From Kiritimatiellales bacterium (GTDB lineage Bacteria; Verrucomicrobiota; Kiritimatiellia; Kiritimatiellales; Pontiellaceae): a stretch of DNA of 14,667 nucleotides. The notes beneath the pieces were generated by a model. The model ran no database searches and was not told the origin of the DNA. It saw only the letters and a program-made list of their open reading frames with translations. The stretch lies in NCBI GenBank assembly GCA_030630445.1, contig DAOVNC010000036.1, positions 1-14,667 of the forward strand, given 5' to 3'. How positions within the stretch are numbered: position 1 is the first letter of the stretch; every line of letters starts with the position of its first letter. Of this stretch, positions 6,989 through 14,345 are shown piece after piece. A program made the translations under genes and the position numbers.

Positions 6989-7321
6989 ATGAGCGTGCAG
7001 AAAATTGAGTTTAACGATGCTAATTTTGATGCTGAAACACGCGAGGGGTTGAGTGTGGTTTGCTTCGGGGATCCGCGGGATATCGAGTGCCGGAAAGAGG
7101 CCGCTCTTGTCGAGAAGGCCGCGAATACGATGGCCGAGCGAATAAAGCTTGGGAATTGCGACATAGAAAATTGCCCCACACTGGCCGAGCGCTTTCGAGT
7201 GACTAGTATTCCGACCATTCTCATTATTAAAGATGGAAAAGAAGTAGAAAGGCTGACTGGTTTTCGACATGAAAAGGCCTTGATTAAACATCTCAAGAAG
7301 CATCTCCGGATGGTCTTTTAG
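6989..7321 (+). CDS. Thioredoxin-fold protein lacking the CxxC nucleophile
   Basis: 110 residues from the ATG at 6989, which follows a strong AGAGAGGTGATC ribosome site; a GTG three codons upstream overlaps that site and is rejected. The second half reads as a thioredoxin: LAERFRVTSIPTILIIKDGK at 66-83 with the cis-proline at 75, then EVERLTGF. At the place of WCGPC the sequence is PRDIEC (29-34), so the first, attacking cysteine is replaced by Asp31 and only the second, Cys34, remains. Other cysteines are at 25, 57 and 62. It therefore cannot run the normal dithiol cycle through this motif; it may be a redox-inactive binding or chaperone protein, or use other cysteines. No signal peptide, so cytoplasmic. 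Its last 29 bases overlap the convergent iminopeptidase gene. Confidence 0.82.
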   Translation: MSVQKIEFNDANFDAETREGLSVVCFGDPRDIECRKEAALVEKAANTMAERIKLGNCDIENCPTLAERFRVTSIPTILIIKDGKEVERLTGFRHEKALIKHLKKHLRMVF

Positions 7322-8206
7322 CACCGCCGCTTTTCGCATCGACACGAGATAGAAAGCGGAACACGGCTTCAAGATACTTGTCTTCTTCTTCGATATGAGG
7401 GATATGCGAGCTTTCTTCAAAAACCACTAATTGCGAACCGGCAATGCCTAGATGGAGGGTTTCGGCGCAGGCGGGAGTAACTTCATCGTAGCGTCCAACC
7501 AGGATAAGGGAGGGAACGCCGATTTCCGCAAGCCGGTCGATCCGGTTCCAGTCCTTCAGGTTTCCTGTAATTACCAGCTCGTTCGGCCCGTTCATGGTTT
7601 CGTAGACGGCGTTGTTTTTCAGGTTCGCTGTCGTGCGTAGCAGACAGTCCGGCATTGCGGACAAACGGCATACATGCCGCTTGTAGAATTCAACAACGGC
7701 CGCTCGGTATTCCGGGTTGTGAAAATCGCCGATTGCCTCGAAGTGGTTCAGTGTTGCAATGGTTTCGTCTGGCAATTCCGACTTCAGGCGTTTCACCTCC
7801 TGCTCCAACTGGGGCATGCTGGCACACGAATCCGCAAGAATCAGGCTGGCCACGCCCTGCGGTTGGGTGAGCATGTATTCAATAGCAAGCATACCGCCCG
7901 AGGACTGGCCGAAGAGGTGAACCTTTTGCAGGTCAAAGCTTCCCGCACCTCATCCAACTCCGTAAGAAAACGCTCCATCCGCCAAAGGGAACGATCATCG
8001 GGTTGGTCGGATTTCCCGCACCCGAGTTGGTCATACAGAATGACGGGACGGTCCACGGCTAGCTTTTCGAGCGGTTCCAGATAGTCATGGCCGGAGCCGG
8101 GCCCGCCGTGGAGGGTGAGCAACGGGATTGCATCGCCGGAACCGATCCGGCGATACCAGATTCGATGCCTGCTTTTCAGTTGGACTCTTCCCTCTTCCAC
8201 TTGCAT
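7293..8206 (-). pseudogene. Proline iminopeptidase (alpha/beta hydrolase), broken by a one-base deletion
   Basis: Two overlapping frames together encode a complete protein of about 304 residues. Frame 1, from the ATG at 8206 (GAGG about nine bases upstream), gives the oxyanion motif HGGPGSGHDYL at 33-43 and DQLGCGKSD at 59-67. Frame 2 gives the nucleophile elbow GQSSGGMLAIEY, the acid region VGRYDEVTP and the His region SSHIPHIEE. The frames switch after codon 91 (Leu): two bases (7932-7933) stand where three are needed between TTG and CTG, so one base is missing near 7932. In this family the enzyme removes N-terminal proline or related residues from peptides in the cytoplasm. The catalytic Ser, Asp and His are all conserved, so the loss is recent or is a sequencing error. 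It starts 61 bases after the permease gene on the same strand. Confidence 0.87.
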
Positions 8207-8217
8207 TTTTTGGTTCC

Positions 8218-8238
8218 TCGGGAGTTTTTAACACCCGA
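8218..8238 (-). promoter_or_regulatory. Hairpin overlapping the iminopeptidase ribosome-site region
   Basis: In the minus sense TCGGGTGTT and AACTCCCGA pair with one mismatch around an AAA loop, just upstream of the GAGGAA that precedes the iminopeptidase ATG, and sharing its first bases. It could weaken initiation or mark the end of the metal transport transcript; no T-run follows it, so it is not a standard terminator. Confidence 0.3.
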
Positions 8239-8267
8239 AGACACTTTAACCTGAATAATAAATAGAC

Positions 8268-9089
8268 CTATCGTTGAACTCTTTTTATGAGTGCCGAGAC
8301 CGCAGCGCTACAGATAAACAGGATGCAACTGACCATGCAGATCGTTTGATTGGTTGGAAGGTCATAGTGGAACGACGCAACCATCCCGGCCAGCGTTGAT
8401 GCGGCCGCCATGAGGGGTGAGATAATGAGTACCCTTTTCAACCTTTTGCTAAGGATCATTGCGGTGGCAGGGCTGACAACCAGATAGCAGAAGATCAGCA
8501 GTGCGCCCGCAATGCGCGAGGTTGCGGAGATGATAAGCCCCAGCACAATAAAGAAGAGCGCCTCCCATACAAAGGTTTTGATGCCGAGAACCCGCGCGGC
8601 GTCCCGATCCAGAAACGTGTATAATACCGGACGGAAAAAGAGCAGGAAAACCAGCAGGGCAGGAATCAGCACCAGAAATAAAACCACCAAATCGGAGCCG
8701 GAGGCGAGAATAAGATCGCCATACAGCAGCGAGCGAACCTCAGCCAGTCCGGTGCCGCTCTTGGAAACCAACAGCACGCTCAGCGCGGAGGCGGCAATAA
8801 AGATGACGCCCATGAGTGTATCGCGCGGAATCCGTTGCTTTTCGAGGGGGTAGGCCATCACCGAAACCGCCGCCAGCACCAGAACGGTCGACCCGGCAAA
8901 CGGCGGGATACCCAGCAGGAATGCGGCGGCCACCCCGCAGGCGGCCACCTCGGAGAGCGTGATTCCGATAAACACGGCATGCTTTAGGATTACAAAAACG
9001 CCGAACAGTGCGCAGACGGTTGAAACAAGGATGCCCGCCGCCATCGCTTCGGGAAACTGTGTAAACAGACTCAGGATACTTTCCATCAT
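8268..9089 (-). CDS. znuB: Metal (zinc-type) ABC transporter permease, ABC-3 family
   Basis: 273 residues, mostly hydrophobic, with about eight to nine predicted membrane segments starting at about 15-36 (AGILVSTVCALFGVFVILK). The conserved ABC-3 stretch HAVFIGITLSEVAACGVA at 37-54 and a second motif around ISATSRIAGALLIFCYLVV are present. Family members form the inner-membrane channel of zinc or manganese importers with a ZnuA-like binding protein and a ZnuC-like ATPase. The ATG overlaps the TGA of the ATPase gene (ATGA), so translation is coupled. Zinc rather than manganese is inferred from the binding protein in the same operon. The last gene of the transport set; length and motifs are normal. 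Confidence 0.94.
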   Translation of the reverse strand: MMESILSLFTQFPEAMAAGILVSTVCALFGVFVILKHAVFIGITLSEVAACGVAAAFLLGIPPFAGSTVLVLAAVSVMAYPLEKQRIPRDTLMGVIFIAASALSVLLVSKSGTGLAEVRSLLYGDLILASGSDLVVLFLVLIPALLVFLLFFRPVLYTFLDRDAARVLGIKTFVWEALFFIVLGLIISATSRIAGALLIFCYLVVSPATAMILSKRLKRVLIISPLMAAASTLAGMVASFHYDLPTNQTICMVSCILFICSAAVSALIKRVQR

Positions 9090-9769
9090 GCGTCGGCCCC
9101 GCTTTCCTGTCGGACAGGTTCAATACTTGCGTTGCCGTGCCGCACGTGGCACATGGAATCCGTCAGTGTCGCCATCAGCCCAAGATCGTGATGGGCCACC
9201 AGCACGGTTTTCCCCTGCTCGCGGCTCAGTTGCAGGAGGTGGTGGAGTACCTCCTTTTCCGAGGCTTCATCCAGCTCGGAGGTCGGTTCGTCCACAATGA
9301 ACACCTCCGCCTTGCTCACGAACGCCCGGGCCAGCAAGGCCTTCTGCTTCATGCCGCCGGACAGTTCCCGGAAGTTCTTGTCGGCGTGTTCCGCCAGCGA
9401 CAGCTGTTCCAGGGTCTGGTCTACTGCCCGGCGCTGTGGCGCGGTGATGCGCCGCAGCCAGCCTCTTTCAGGGTAGAGTCCCATCTCGACAATCTGCCGC
9501 GTGCTGACGGGGTAGAGCGGATCGATCACTTTCTGTTGCGGCATATAGCCGGCGGGATGGCGGTCGAATGGGGTGTCGATTTTCCCGCGACGCAGCGGGA
9601 GCAGCCCGAGGATGGCCCGTAGCAACGTGGTTTTACCCGCCCCGTTGGGGCCGGTAAAGGGAAGGAATACCCCTCGGGGAATCTCAAGATTCACCCGATG
9701 GAGCACCTCCTGCCGACCGTAGGCCACGCACACATCCTTGCAGGTAATGATGGGGTCTGCGGGATTCAT
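9086..9769 (-). CDS. znuC: Metal (zinc-type) ABC transporter ATP-binding protein
   Basis: 227 residues from the ATG at 9769, five bases after the binding-protein stop; GGAG lies about ten bases upstream. A TTG reading from 9796 would overlap the previous gene and is rejected. ABC motifs in order: Walker A GPNGAGKTT at 40-48, Q-loop around YMPQQK at 75-80, signature LSGGMKQK at 136-143, Walker B VFIVDEPTSELDE at 156-168, switch His in VAHHD at 191-195. It powers metal import through the permease encoded directly downstream, whose start overlaps its stop. The phrase FLPFTGPNGAGKTTL is typical of ZnuC/MntB-type ATPases. Confidence 0.94.
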   Translation of the reverse strand: MNPADPIITCKDVCVAYGRQEVLHRVNLEIPRGVFLPFTGPNGAGKTTLLRAILGLLPLRRGKIDTPFDRHPAGYMPQQKVIDPLYPVSTRQIVEMGLYPERGWLRRITAPQRRAVDQTLEQLSLAEHADKNFRELSGGMKQKALLARAFVSKAEVFIVDEPTSELDEASEKEVLHHLLQLSREQGKTVLVAHHDLGLMATLTDSMCHVRHGNASIEPVRQESGADA

Positions 9770-9773
9770 GGGT

Positions 9774-10775
9774 TCAAGACTCCGTGAGGCGGGCAACGAT
9801 CAGGTCGATCAGCGCCAGATAGTCATCCGCACCGCTGTCGCCGCCGGTGGAATTCGGGGCCACGACAATCTTCGCGCCCGTTTTGCCCGCCACCCGTTCG
9901 GCCGCCTTGCGGCTGTAGTACGGCTCCTGCAGGATCGTGCCGATCTGCTTCGCCTTCACGAGTTCCACGAGCAAACCCAGATGTGCCGGGCTCGGGGGAA
10001 TCCCTGGTTTGGGCTCCAGTTCGGCTGCGATGTTAAGTCCGAAGCGGTTGGCAAAGTAGATCCAGCTTTTATGGTACGTCACAATCGACTGGCCTTTCAG
10101 CGGCTTCATCGCCGCGACCCAGCCGCCAGCTTCAACCTCTTCGCCGGAAAGCAGGGACGCCCACAGCTTGTCGCCGCCCATCTTTTCAACGGCTTCCTCT
10201 CCAAACATGCGGCGATCCAGTTCCGTTTGGAATGCAATGGCATTGGCGCGGTAGCTTTCCGCGTTGGCGGGATCGAGTTGCGACAAGCGGTCCGCAATGT
10301 CGGCTGCGATAATCCGCGCATTGTACGGGTCGAGCATATAGTGCGGATTGCCCTGGGCATGCACATCGCCCATGGCGCGGCTCAACAAGTGCAGGTCGGG
10401 AACCTCCAGCGGCTTGATATGGGCCGAAGTATTGAGGTGCCCGGTCATGCCGGGGCGGATCTTGCGGTTGCGCGAACCATCGATCACCGGCATCTCCCAG
10501 CCGATCTCCAGATCCATGCCCACGCAGATCCAGAGATCCGCCTTGCGTGCCATCATGATATATTTAGGCCGCGCCTGCAGGTGGTGCGGATCCTCCTTTC
10601 CGCTGCATATATAATCCACCTTTGCGCAATCCCCGGACACCGACCCGGTCAACGAGGCCAGATCCGATGTGGTGGCGACCACCTGCAGTTTGCCGCGTGC
10701 CTGGGCGTTGATGGCCGAAGCCGCGATGAGCATTCCAAGCAGGAATTTTTCAACATTCGTATTTTTTCCCAACAT
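9774..10775 (-). CDS. znuA: Zinc-type ABC transporter substrate-binding protein
   Basis: 333 residues. Signal peptide: NVEK then hydrophobic 11-22, likely cut near NAQA at 26; no lipobox, so soluble in the periplasm. Cluster A-I metal ligands can be placed: His64/65 in DPHHLQ, His145 in GNPHYMLDP, His235 in TYHKSW and Glu284 in LQEPYYS. A third His, instead of the Glu seen in manganese-binding members such as PsaA, favours zinc. The long His/Asp-rich loop of E. coli ZnuA is absent; a His-rich segment is found instead in the neighbouring outer-membrane protein. A textbook AAGGAGG precedes the ATG by eight bases and overlaps the TAA of the barrel gene 12 bases upstream, indicating an operon with translational coupling. 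Confidence 0.94.
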   Translation of the reverse strand: MLGKNTNVEKFLLGMLIAASAINAQARGKLQVVATTSDLASLTGSVSGDCAKVDYICSGKEDPHHLQARPKYIMMARKADLWICVGMDLEIGWEMPVIDGSRNRKIRPGMTGHLNTSAHIKPLEVPDLHLLSRAMGDVHAQGNPHYMLDPYNARIIAADIADRLSQLDPANAESYRANAIAFQTELDRRMFGEEAVEKMGGDKLWASLLSGEEVEAGGWVAAMKPLKGQSIVTYHKSWIYFANRFGLNIAAELEPKPGIPPSPAHLGLLVELVKAKQIGTILQEPYYSRKAAERVAGKTGAKIVVAPNSTGGDSGADDYLALIDLIVARLTES

Positions 10776-10787
10776 GTCGATTCCTCC

Positions 10788-12056
10788 TTAAAATTTGTGG
10801 GCGCCATGGGCTCCGAGCGAAACCACCAGTTGAACAAAACCTTCCCAGACATTTTCGGTACCCGCTGCGGTTTCATAGTCGCCGTTGCTGACCTGAAAAC
10901 GGATGCGCGAAAACTCGGAGGGGCTGAAGTCGATCATCGCACTGGTGCGGTAGCTGTCGCCATAGTCGAAGTCACCTCCGGGCGGGGTCTTTTCCGAGTT
11001 GGTCAGGCCGACCCTGTCGAAACGCAGGCCACCGCGCCAGCGCGGCAGGAATCCGTACACCGCCTGGGCGTAGAAGCCATCCTGCTCGTTTATTTTGCTG
11101 TTGCCGACCAATGCAGGATTAAGGTCGTGCTGTTCCACGGTCAGATCCTGCTTCCGCGCAAAATATTCCGCCTGCAATGTCAGGTCGCCCTGGCCGTAGG
11201 AGCGGGCGGAATTATATTTGTAGACCACATCGCCACCCCAAAACATGCTGTCGCCGTCCAGCCAATGATCCAGCGTTCCGTCGTCGTTTCCGTCGTGTGC
11301 CTCCTGCTGGTTTCCAGCTGCACCGAACAGACCGAACTGGCAGGCATGGTTGCCCGGCAGGTTCGGGGCAATCTTCAGCCAGCCCACGCCCAAACGCGGG
11401 CCGTTGTGCGACGGCAGTTCCTCGCTGCCAACATCACTGAACATCTTTTCGTTTTCCCCCTGCAGTGCTTCCGCACCTGCCAGCAGGTAGAACGGGGTCG
11501 GAGCCAGCCACGAGACTTGCGCACCCTTTTCATTCAGGCCGTGGCTGCCAAGCGTCAGTTCATAAATCAGCGGCTGGTCGGTAAAATCCCATTCATGGCT
11601 GTGCCGGGCATTGATATAGCCGAAGTCGCTGAAAAACTTGCCGGCCTTCGCTTGGAATCCCCACGGCAGGCAAGTGGTTTCAATCTCGGCCGTTTCCATC
11701 TCCGCGCTGTTTTCAGAGATCGCTGCAATGGCCGATGCCTTGAAATAGTTATCCACTTCCGCTGAAAACTGGAGTTCCAGATGTCGCAGGTTAAAACCGT
11801 TTTCATAGCCGTGACTATGACCGTGATCGTCATGATGCGCATGGCCAAACCCGGACATTTCTTCCTTGATGTGGCTCATTCCTTCTTCCGAATCCTCGGT
11901 GTAGTAGAAGGTGTCGATGATCACCGACACAGCCGGATTGAACGCCTTCAGCGAGCTTTCGGCCTGGCTGTGGGAATAGTTCGGCTGTTCAGTGTTTGCG
12001 TATGCAAAAGTAAGCAGGCCCGCCGCTGCAAATGCGGGCATAATAAAGTGTTTCAT
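10788..12056 (-). CDS. Outer-membrane beta-barrel protein with His-rich segment, zinc-operon associated
   Basis: 422 residues with a signal peptide (hydrophobic 5-18, likely cut after AYA at 20). A His cluster lies at 72-82 (GHAHHDDHGHSHG), just before the barrel. The rest alternates polar and aromatic residues in strand-sized runs (LRHLELQFSAEVDNYFKAS, QVSWLAPTPFYLLAGAE, FYAQAVYGFLPRWRGGLRF) and the last residue is Phe, the usual outer-membrane barrel signal. No TonB box or plug domain was seen, so a porin-like channel or receptor is more likely than a TonB-dependent transporter. It starts the transport part of the operon, directly before the zinc-type binding protein, and the His cluster could gather metal at the surface or pass it inward. 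GGAG precedes the ATG. Specific family not recognised. Confidence 0.85.
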   Translation of the reverse strand: MKHFIMPAFAAAGLLTFAYANTEQPNYSHSQAESSLKAFNPAVSVIIDTFYYTEDSEEGMSHIKEEMSGFGHAHHDDHGHSHGYENGFNLRHLELQFSAEVDNYFKASAIAAISENSAEMETAEIETTCLPWGFQAKAGKFFSDFGYINARHSHEWDFTDQPLIYELTLGSHGLNEKGAQVSWLAPTPFYLLAGAEALQGENEKMFSDVGSEELPSHNGPRLGVGWLKIAPNLPGNHACQFGLFGAAGNQQEAHDGNDDGTLDHWLDGDSMFWGGDVVYKYNSARSYGQGDLTLQAEYFARKQDLTVEQHDLNPALVGNSKINEQDGFYAQAVYGFLPRWRGGLRFDRVGLTNSEKTPPGGDFDYGDSYRTSAMIDFSPSEFSRIRFQVSNGDYETAAGTENVWEGFVQLVVSLGAHGAHKF

Positions 12057-12087
12057 TTAAATCTCCGTTAATAGAATAAGACTGCGT

Positions 12088-12103
12088 TCTGCCGGTGGGC
12101 AGA
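12088..12103 (-). promoter_or_regulatory. Intercistronic hairpin before the barrel gene
   Basis: TCTGCC and GGCAGA form a perfect 6-bp stem around a 4-base loop in the 64-base gap between the small Cys/His gene and the barrel gene. No U-run follows, so it is unlikely to be a full terminator; an mRNA processing or stability element is possible. Confidence 0.35.
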
Positions 12104-12120
12104 GGTGCGCAAGCAAGGTG

Positions 12121-12486
12121 CTAAGCAGTCTTGAACGGAGGTGCCCGGGCCTGCTCGCGCAGGATGGGCTGTAGAGAGTTGACGGTATCCAGTACAACAG
12201 GAACCGGCTCGACCAAAACAGGAATATGCGTTGTGACTAGGATTTCAGGGGAATCAATCTGCATCATCATGAGCTGGCAGATTGAACACGAGTCGGGTGA
12301 ATGCTCACTATGCTTGGGCGATTCCTCCGAATGCTGATGCTCCTGTGGATCGGAATGTGTACAGTGGCATTGGATATCCTCGTGCCGAACGGTTGAGGAA
12401 CAGAAGCCAATGGCCATGTGGGAAGCAGGAAGCAATACCATCAGAATGAGGTATGATATTGCTAAAAATGAACGCCCTAACTTCAT
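12121..12486 (-). CDS. Small exported Cys/His-rich protein (DUF2946-like), putative metal binder
   Basis: 121 residues from the ATG at 12486, chosen because it gives a signal peptide or membrane anchor (hydrophobic 8-27: LAISYLILMVLLPASHMAIG); no clear ribosome site precedes it and a TTG reading from 12558 overlaps the previous gene. The mature part begins with a Cys/His-rich stretch, CHCTHSDPQEHQHS at 40-53, more His at 59 and 62, and a CSIC pair at 67-70. It then has a proline/valine-rich section and ends in RAPPFKTA. A CxxC in the middle and an RAPP-type tail recall DUF2946 proteins, but the match is partial. Lying directly before the His-rich barrel and the zinc-type importer, it probably binds metal in the periplasm. 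Its true start is uncertain. Confidence 0.68.
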   Translation of the reverse strand: MKLGRSFLAISYLILMVLLPASHMAIGFCSSTVRHEDIQCHCTHSDPQEHQHSEESPKHSEHSPDSCSICQLMMMQIDSPEILVTTHIPVLVEPVPVVLDTVNSLQPILREQARAPPFKTA

Positions 12487-12511
12487 ACAACCATACGACC
12501 CGTTTTCCCCA

Positions 12512-12526
12512 ACGCCGTCAAGGCGT
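12512..12526 (-). promoter_or_regulatory. Small hairpin between the MBL gene and the Cys/His gene
   Basis: ACGCC and GGCGT pair over a 5-base loop in the 61-base gap upstream of the small exported protein. Short stem and no T-run; a minor element, or chance. Confidence 0.25.
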
Positions 12527-12547
12527 ATAGCGGCCCTGCAACCGTAT

Positions 12548-13285
12548 TCATTGCCCAAGTTCCCGGTCCGTAATAACAGAGCCTAGGTAGAGCGGGAGGC
12601 AGCACGTGCCGAAGTATTTGGCAAAGAGTGCTTCCGCCTGCTCGCCGGAACAGTGGGTGGGGGCAACCCAGCGGGTACCGAGGTATTCCAGTTCCCCCGC
12701 AATACGTTCAATCTCTTCAGCGGGGGAATCCTTCAAATGGAAGCCGCCCATCACCAGCATCGGCAAATCCGGGGCAGTTTTGGCCAAGCGTTGAGTGATG
12801 GCCACAATGCCGGGATGGGCGCAGCCGGTGATCACAATGCGTTGATTCTTCGTATGCAGAAGCGTGGCCTGTTCGTTGCGCGGCCCTTCCATTTCGCCGC
12901 TCAGCACGACGCCGGGGCAAACGGACATTTTATCTGCACCAACGGGAACGACTCGTGCTCCGTGCGACCGGACTTCATCCATCAGATGCTTGGAAAACGA
13001 TCCGGGCAGATAGACCTCCACGTCGGGATTCGCATCCAGAAAAGACCACATTCCGCCGATATGATCCCAGTCGCCATGCGAAATAATCACGGTATCGATT
13101 TGAGCCGGATCAATCCCGAGGGCGGCCAGGTTGTTCAACAGAATCGACCCGGAGGTTCCTGTATCGAAGAGGATGGTTTTTTCAAAGCCTTCGACCACGC
13201 AGGCGAACCCCCAGCTCGGTTTCAAGGCTTTGTTTTGCGGCATGTGGTTGTCATACGCCACCGTGATTCGAAACCCGTTTTTCAC
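12548..13285 (-). CDS. MBL-fold metallo-hydrolase, COG1237-like
   Basis: 245 residues from a GTG at 13285 with GGAAGGAG five bases upstream. Metal motifs: SHGDWDHIGG at 69-78, GCAHPGI at 154-160, GGFHL at 180-184 and PTHCSGE at 209-215. The CAHPGI and PTHCSG forms match COG1237, the group often annotated as a 7,8-dihydropterin-6-yl-methyl-ribofuranosylaminobenzene phosphate synthase-like hydrolase; the true substrate of bacterial members is not established. In the usual HxHxDH motif the second His is Asp72 here. No signal peptide, so cytoplasmic. It lies 72 bases after the ferredoxin gene and its stop is 61 bases before the small Cys/His gene, so it could share their transcript. Confidence 0.9.
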   Translation of the reverse strand: MKNGFRITVAYDNHMPQNKALKPSWGFACVVEGFEKTILFDTGTSGSILLNNLAALGIDPAQIDTVIISHGDWDHIGGMWSFLDANPDVEVYLPGSFSKHLMDEVRSHGARVVPVGADKMSVCPGVVLSGEMEGPRNEQATLLHTKNQRIVITGCAHPGIVAITQRLAKTAPDLPMLVMGGFHLKDSPAEEIERIAGELEYLGTRWVAPTHCSGEQAEALFAKYFGTCCLPLYLGSVITDRELGQ

Positions 13286-13357
13286 TCTGCTCCTTCCTAA
13301 GCTTTATCCATTTCACCCATGCCGATCCGTTTAGTTGGACGGCGACCGGCTCTCTTC

Positions 13358-13531
13358 CTATGGAATGCTGATTGCCTCAACCGGACAGGCATCTACGCAG
13401 AGACCGCACTCTGTGCATTTTGCCGCATCTATCACAGCAATGTCGCCGTCCATGGTGATTGCTTCCTCCGGGCATACGTCTACGCAGGCGCTGCATCCCG
13501 TGCATTCTTCCCTATCAACTTGTGCTGCCAT
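13358..13531 (-). CDS. Small 2[4Fe-4S] ferredoxin
   Basis: 57 residues with two complete CxxCxxCxxxC sets: Cys10, 13, 16, 20 and Cys39, 42, 45, 49, the second and first each followed by Pro. This is the clostridial-type bacterial ferredoxin, a low-potential cytoplasmic electron carrier. The two halves are clearly similar (C-TGCSACVDVCPEEAI and C-TECGLCVDACPVEAI), reflecting the ancient duplication in this family. The ATG follows GGAAGAAAGAAA. It lies 27 bases after the deformylase gene and 72 before the MBL gene, in the same direction. Such a carrier fits an anaerobe or an oxygen-sensitive pathway; its partner enzyme is not evident here. Confidence 0.95.
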   Translation of the reverse strand: MAAQVDREECTGCSACVDVCPEEAITMDGDIAVIDAAKCTECGLCVDACPVEAISIP

Positions 13532-13558
13532 TTTCTTTCTTCCGTTATCTTCTGGTTT

Positions 13559-14035
13559 TCACAACTCGTTCCACCGTCCCGCCTGATGCTGCATTGCGGA
13601 ACCGTAGTCGATAATCAATATGCCGTTCAAGTGATCGATCTCATGCTGCACAATGCGGGCAAGGAAACCATCAAGCTTTAGTTCCACCTCTCGGTTCTCA
13701 ATATCAAGCGCTTGAACCCAAATGGAGGTTGGCCTCGAAATATCCACTTCCTGGCCGGGAAGGCTCAGGCACCCTTCCACCATTGCACCGGAACCTTCGC
13801 TTTCCAGAATTTCCGGATTAGCGAGCCCAAGCTTTGCACCCTCGGCCTCTGCCACGATCAGGCGCGAGTCAAATCCCACTTGCGGTGCGGCCAATCCCAC
13901 GCCGTCCCATCGCCACATGTTCTCAAACATGGATTTTAAAAGATGGCGCTCGTGCTCCCCGACGCGAAGTATGGGATCCGCTTGAACCCGCAGTATCGGA
14001 TCGGGAAATGTGCGTAGTTCCAGCTCTTTCATCAT
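13559..14035 (-). CDS. def: Peptide deformylase
   Basis: 158 residues from the ATG at 14035; a second ATG follows at once, and an in-frame reading from 14089 overlaps the upstream zinc-ribbon gene. No close ribosome site is visible, but the AAGGAG at the end of the zinc-ribbon gene about 20 bases away could support coupled translation. All three deformylase motifs are intact: GVGLAAPQVG at 45-54, EGCLSLPG with the metal-ligand Cys89 at 87-94, and QHEIDHLNG with His131, Glu132 and His135. The enzyme removes the formyl group from the initiator methionine of new proteins and uses Fe2+ or a substitute metal. The length is slightly short, with an abbreviated C-terminus typical of compact bacterial forms. 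Whether it is the only deformylase of the genome cannot be seen. Confidence 0.95.
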   Translation of the reverse strand: MMKELELRTFPDPILRVQADPILRVGEHERHLLKSMFENMWRWDGVGLAAPQVGFDSRLIVAEAEGAKLGLANPEILESEGSGAMVEGCLSLPGQEVDISRPTSIWVQALDIENREVELKLDGFLARIVQHEIDHLNGILIIDYGSAMQHQAGRWNEL

Positions 14036-14052
14036 CAGAACACCATGCGTAA

Positions 14053-14253
14053 CTACTCCTTGGTCATCAGGGCACCGCAACTCGGACATTTAGTCTGACT
14101 GCACGATTCTCCCCGCTTATGGGGAACTACTTCGCCACAGCTCGGGCAAACGCAGTTTTCGCTGGGGCCTCGGCCAAAGCCGTGACCGCGGCCTTTGCCT
14201 CTTTCTCCCGCCATCCCTTGTCCCGTAGGACCTGTTCCATCTCTTCTAGGCAT
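14053..14253 (-). CDS. Small Gly-rich zinc-ribbon protein
   Basis: 66 residues from an ATG with a near-perfect AAAGGAGG five to six bases upstream. The N-terminus, MPRRDGTGPTGQG, resembles the MPxxDGTGPxGxG opening of small DUF5320-type proteins of anaerobes. A Gly/Arg-rich linker (15-29) follows, then a zinc-ribbon-like part with CVCPSC at 34-39, Cys51 and CPSC at 56-59. Such proteins often lie near ferredoxins, MinD-like ATPases and NifX/NifB-type genes, and are suspected of metal or Fe-S-related roles; this has not been proven. It is the first gene of the leftward run, 17 bases before the deformylase gene. Confidence 0.82.
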   Translation of the reverse strand: MPRRDGTGPTGQGMAGERGKGRGHGFGRGPSENCVCPSCGEVVPHKRGESCSQTKCPSCGALMTKE

Positions 14254-14345
14254 TACCGCCTCCTTTCGCCTGCGCAGCTTCCCGAAATGCTTTCAGAAGA
14301 ATTTATGAGCACCAGAAAGCCACACGTTAAAAAAACACCTTCCCC

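Noticed and set aside
7925..7940. Programmed frameshift in the iminopeptidase gene
   Set aside because: No slippery heptamer or downstream structure was seen at the switch point and this family is not known for recoding; deletion or sequencing error is simpler.
9738..11765. A 675-codon open frame on the + strand
   Set aside because: It is antisense to the znuA-like and barrel genes, which have clear signal peptides, ribosome sites and metal ligands. Its translation is rich in Arg, His and Gln and lacks recognisable domains.
12057..12120. Zur or Fur box before the barrel gene
   Set aside because: I looked for A/T-rich palindromes of the known types and found only a GC-rich hairpin (12088-12103).
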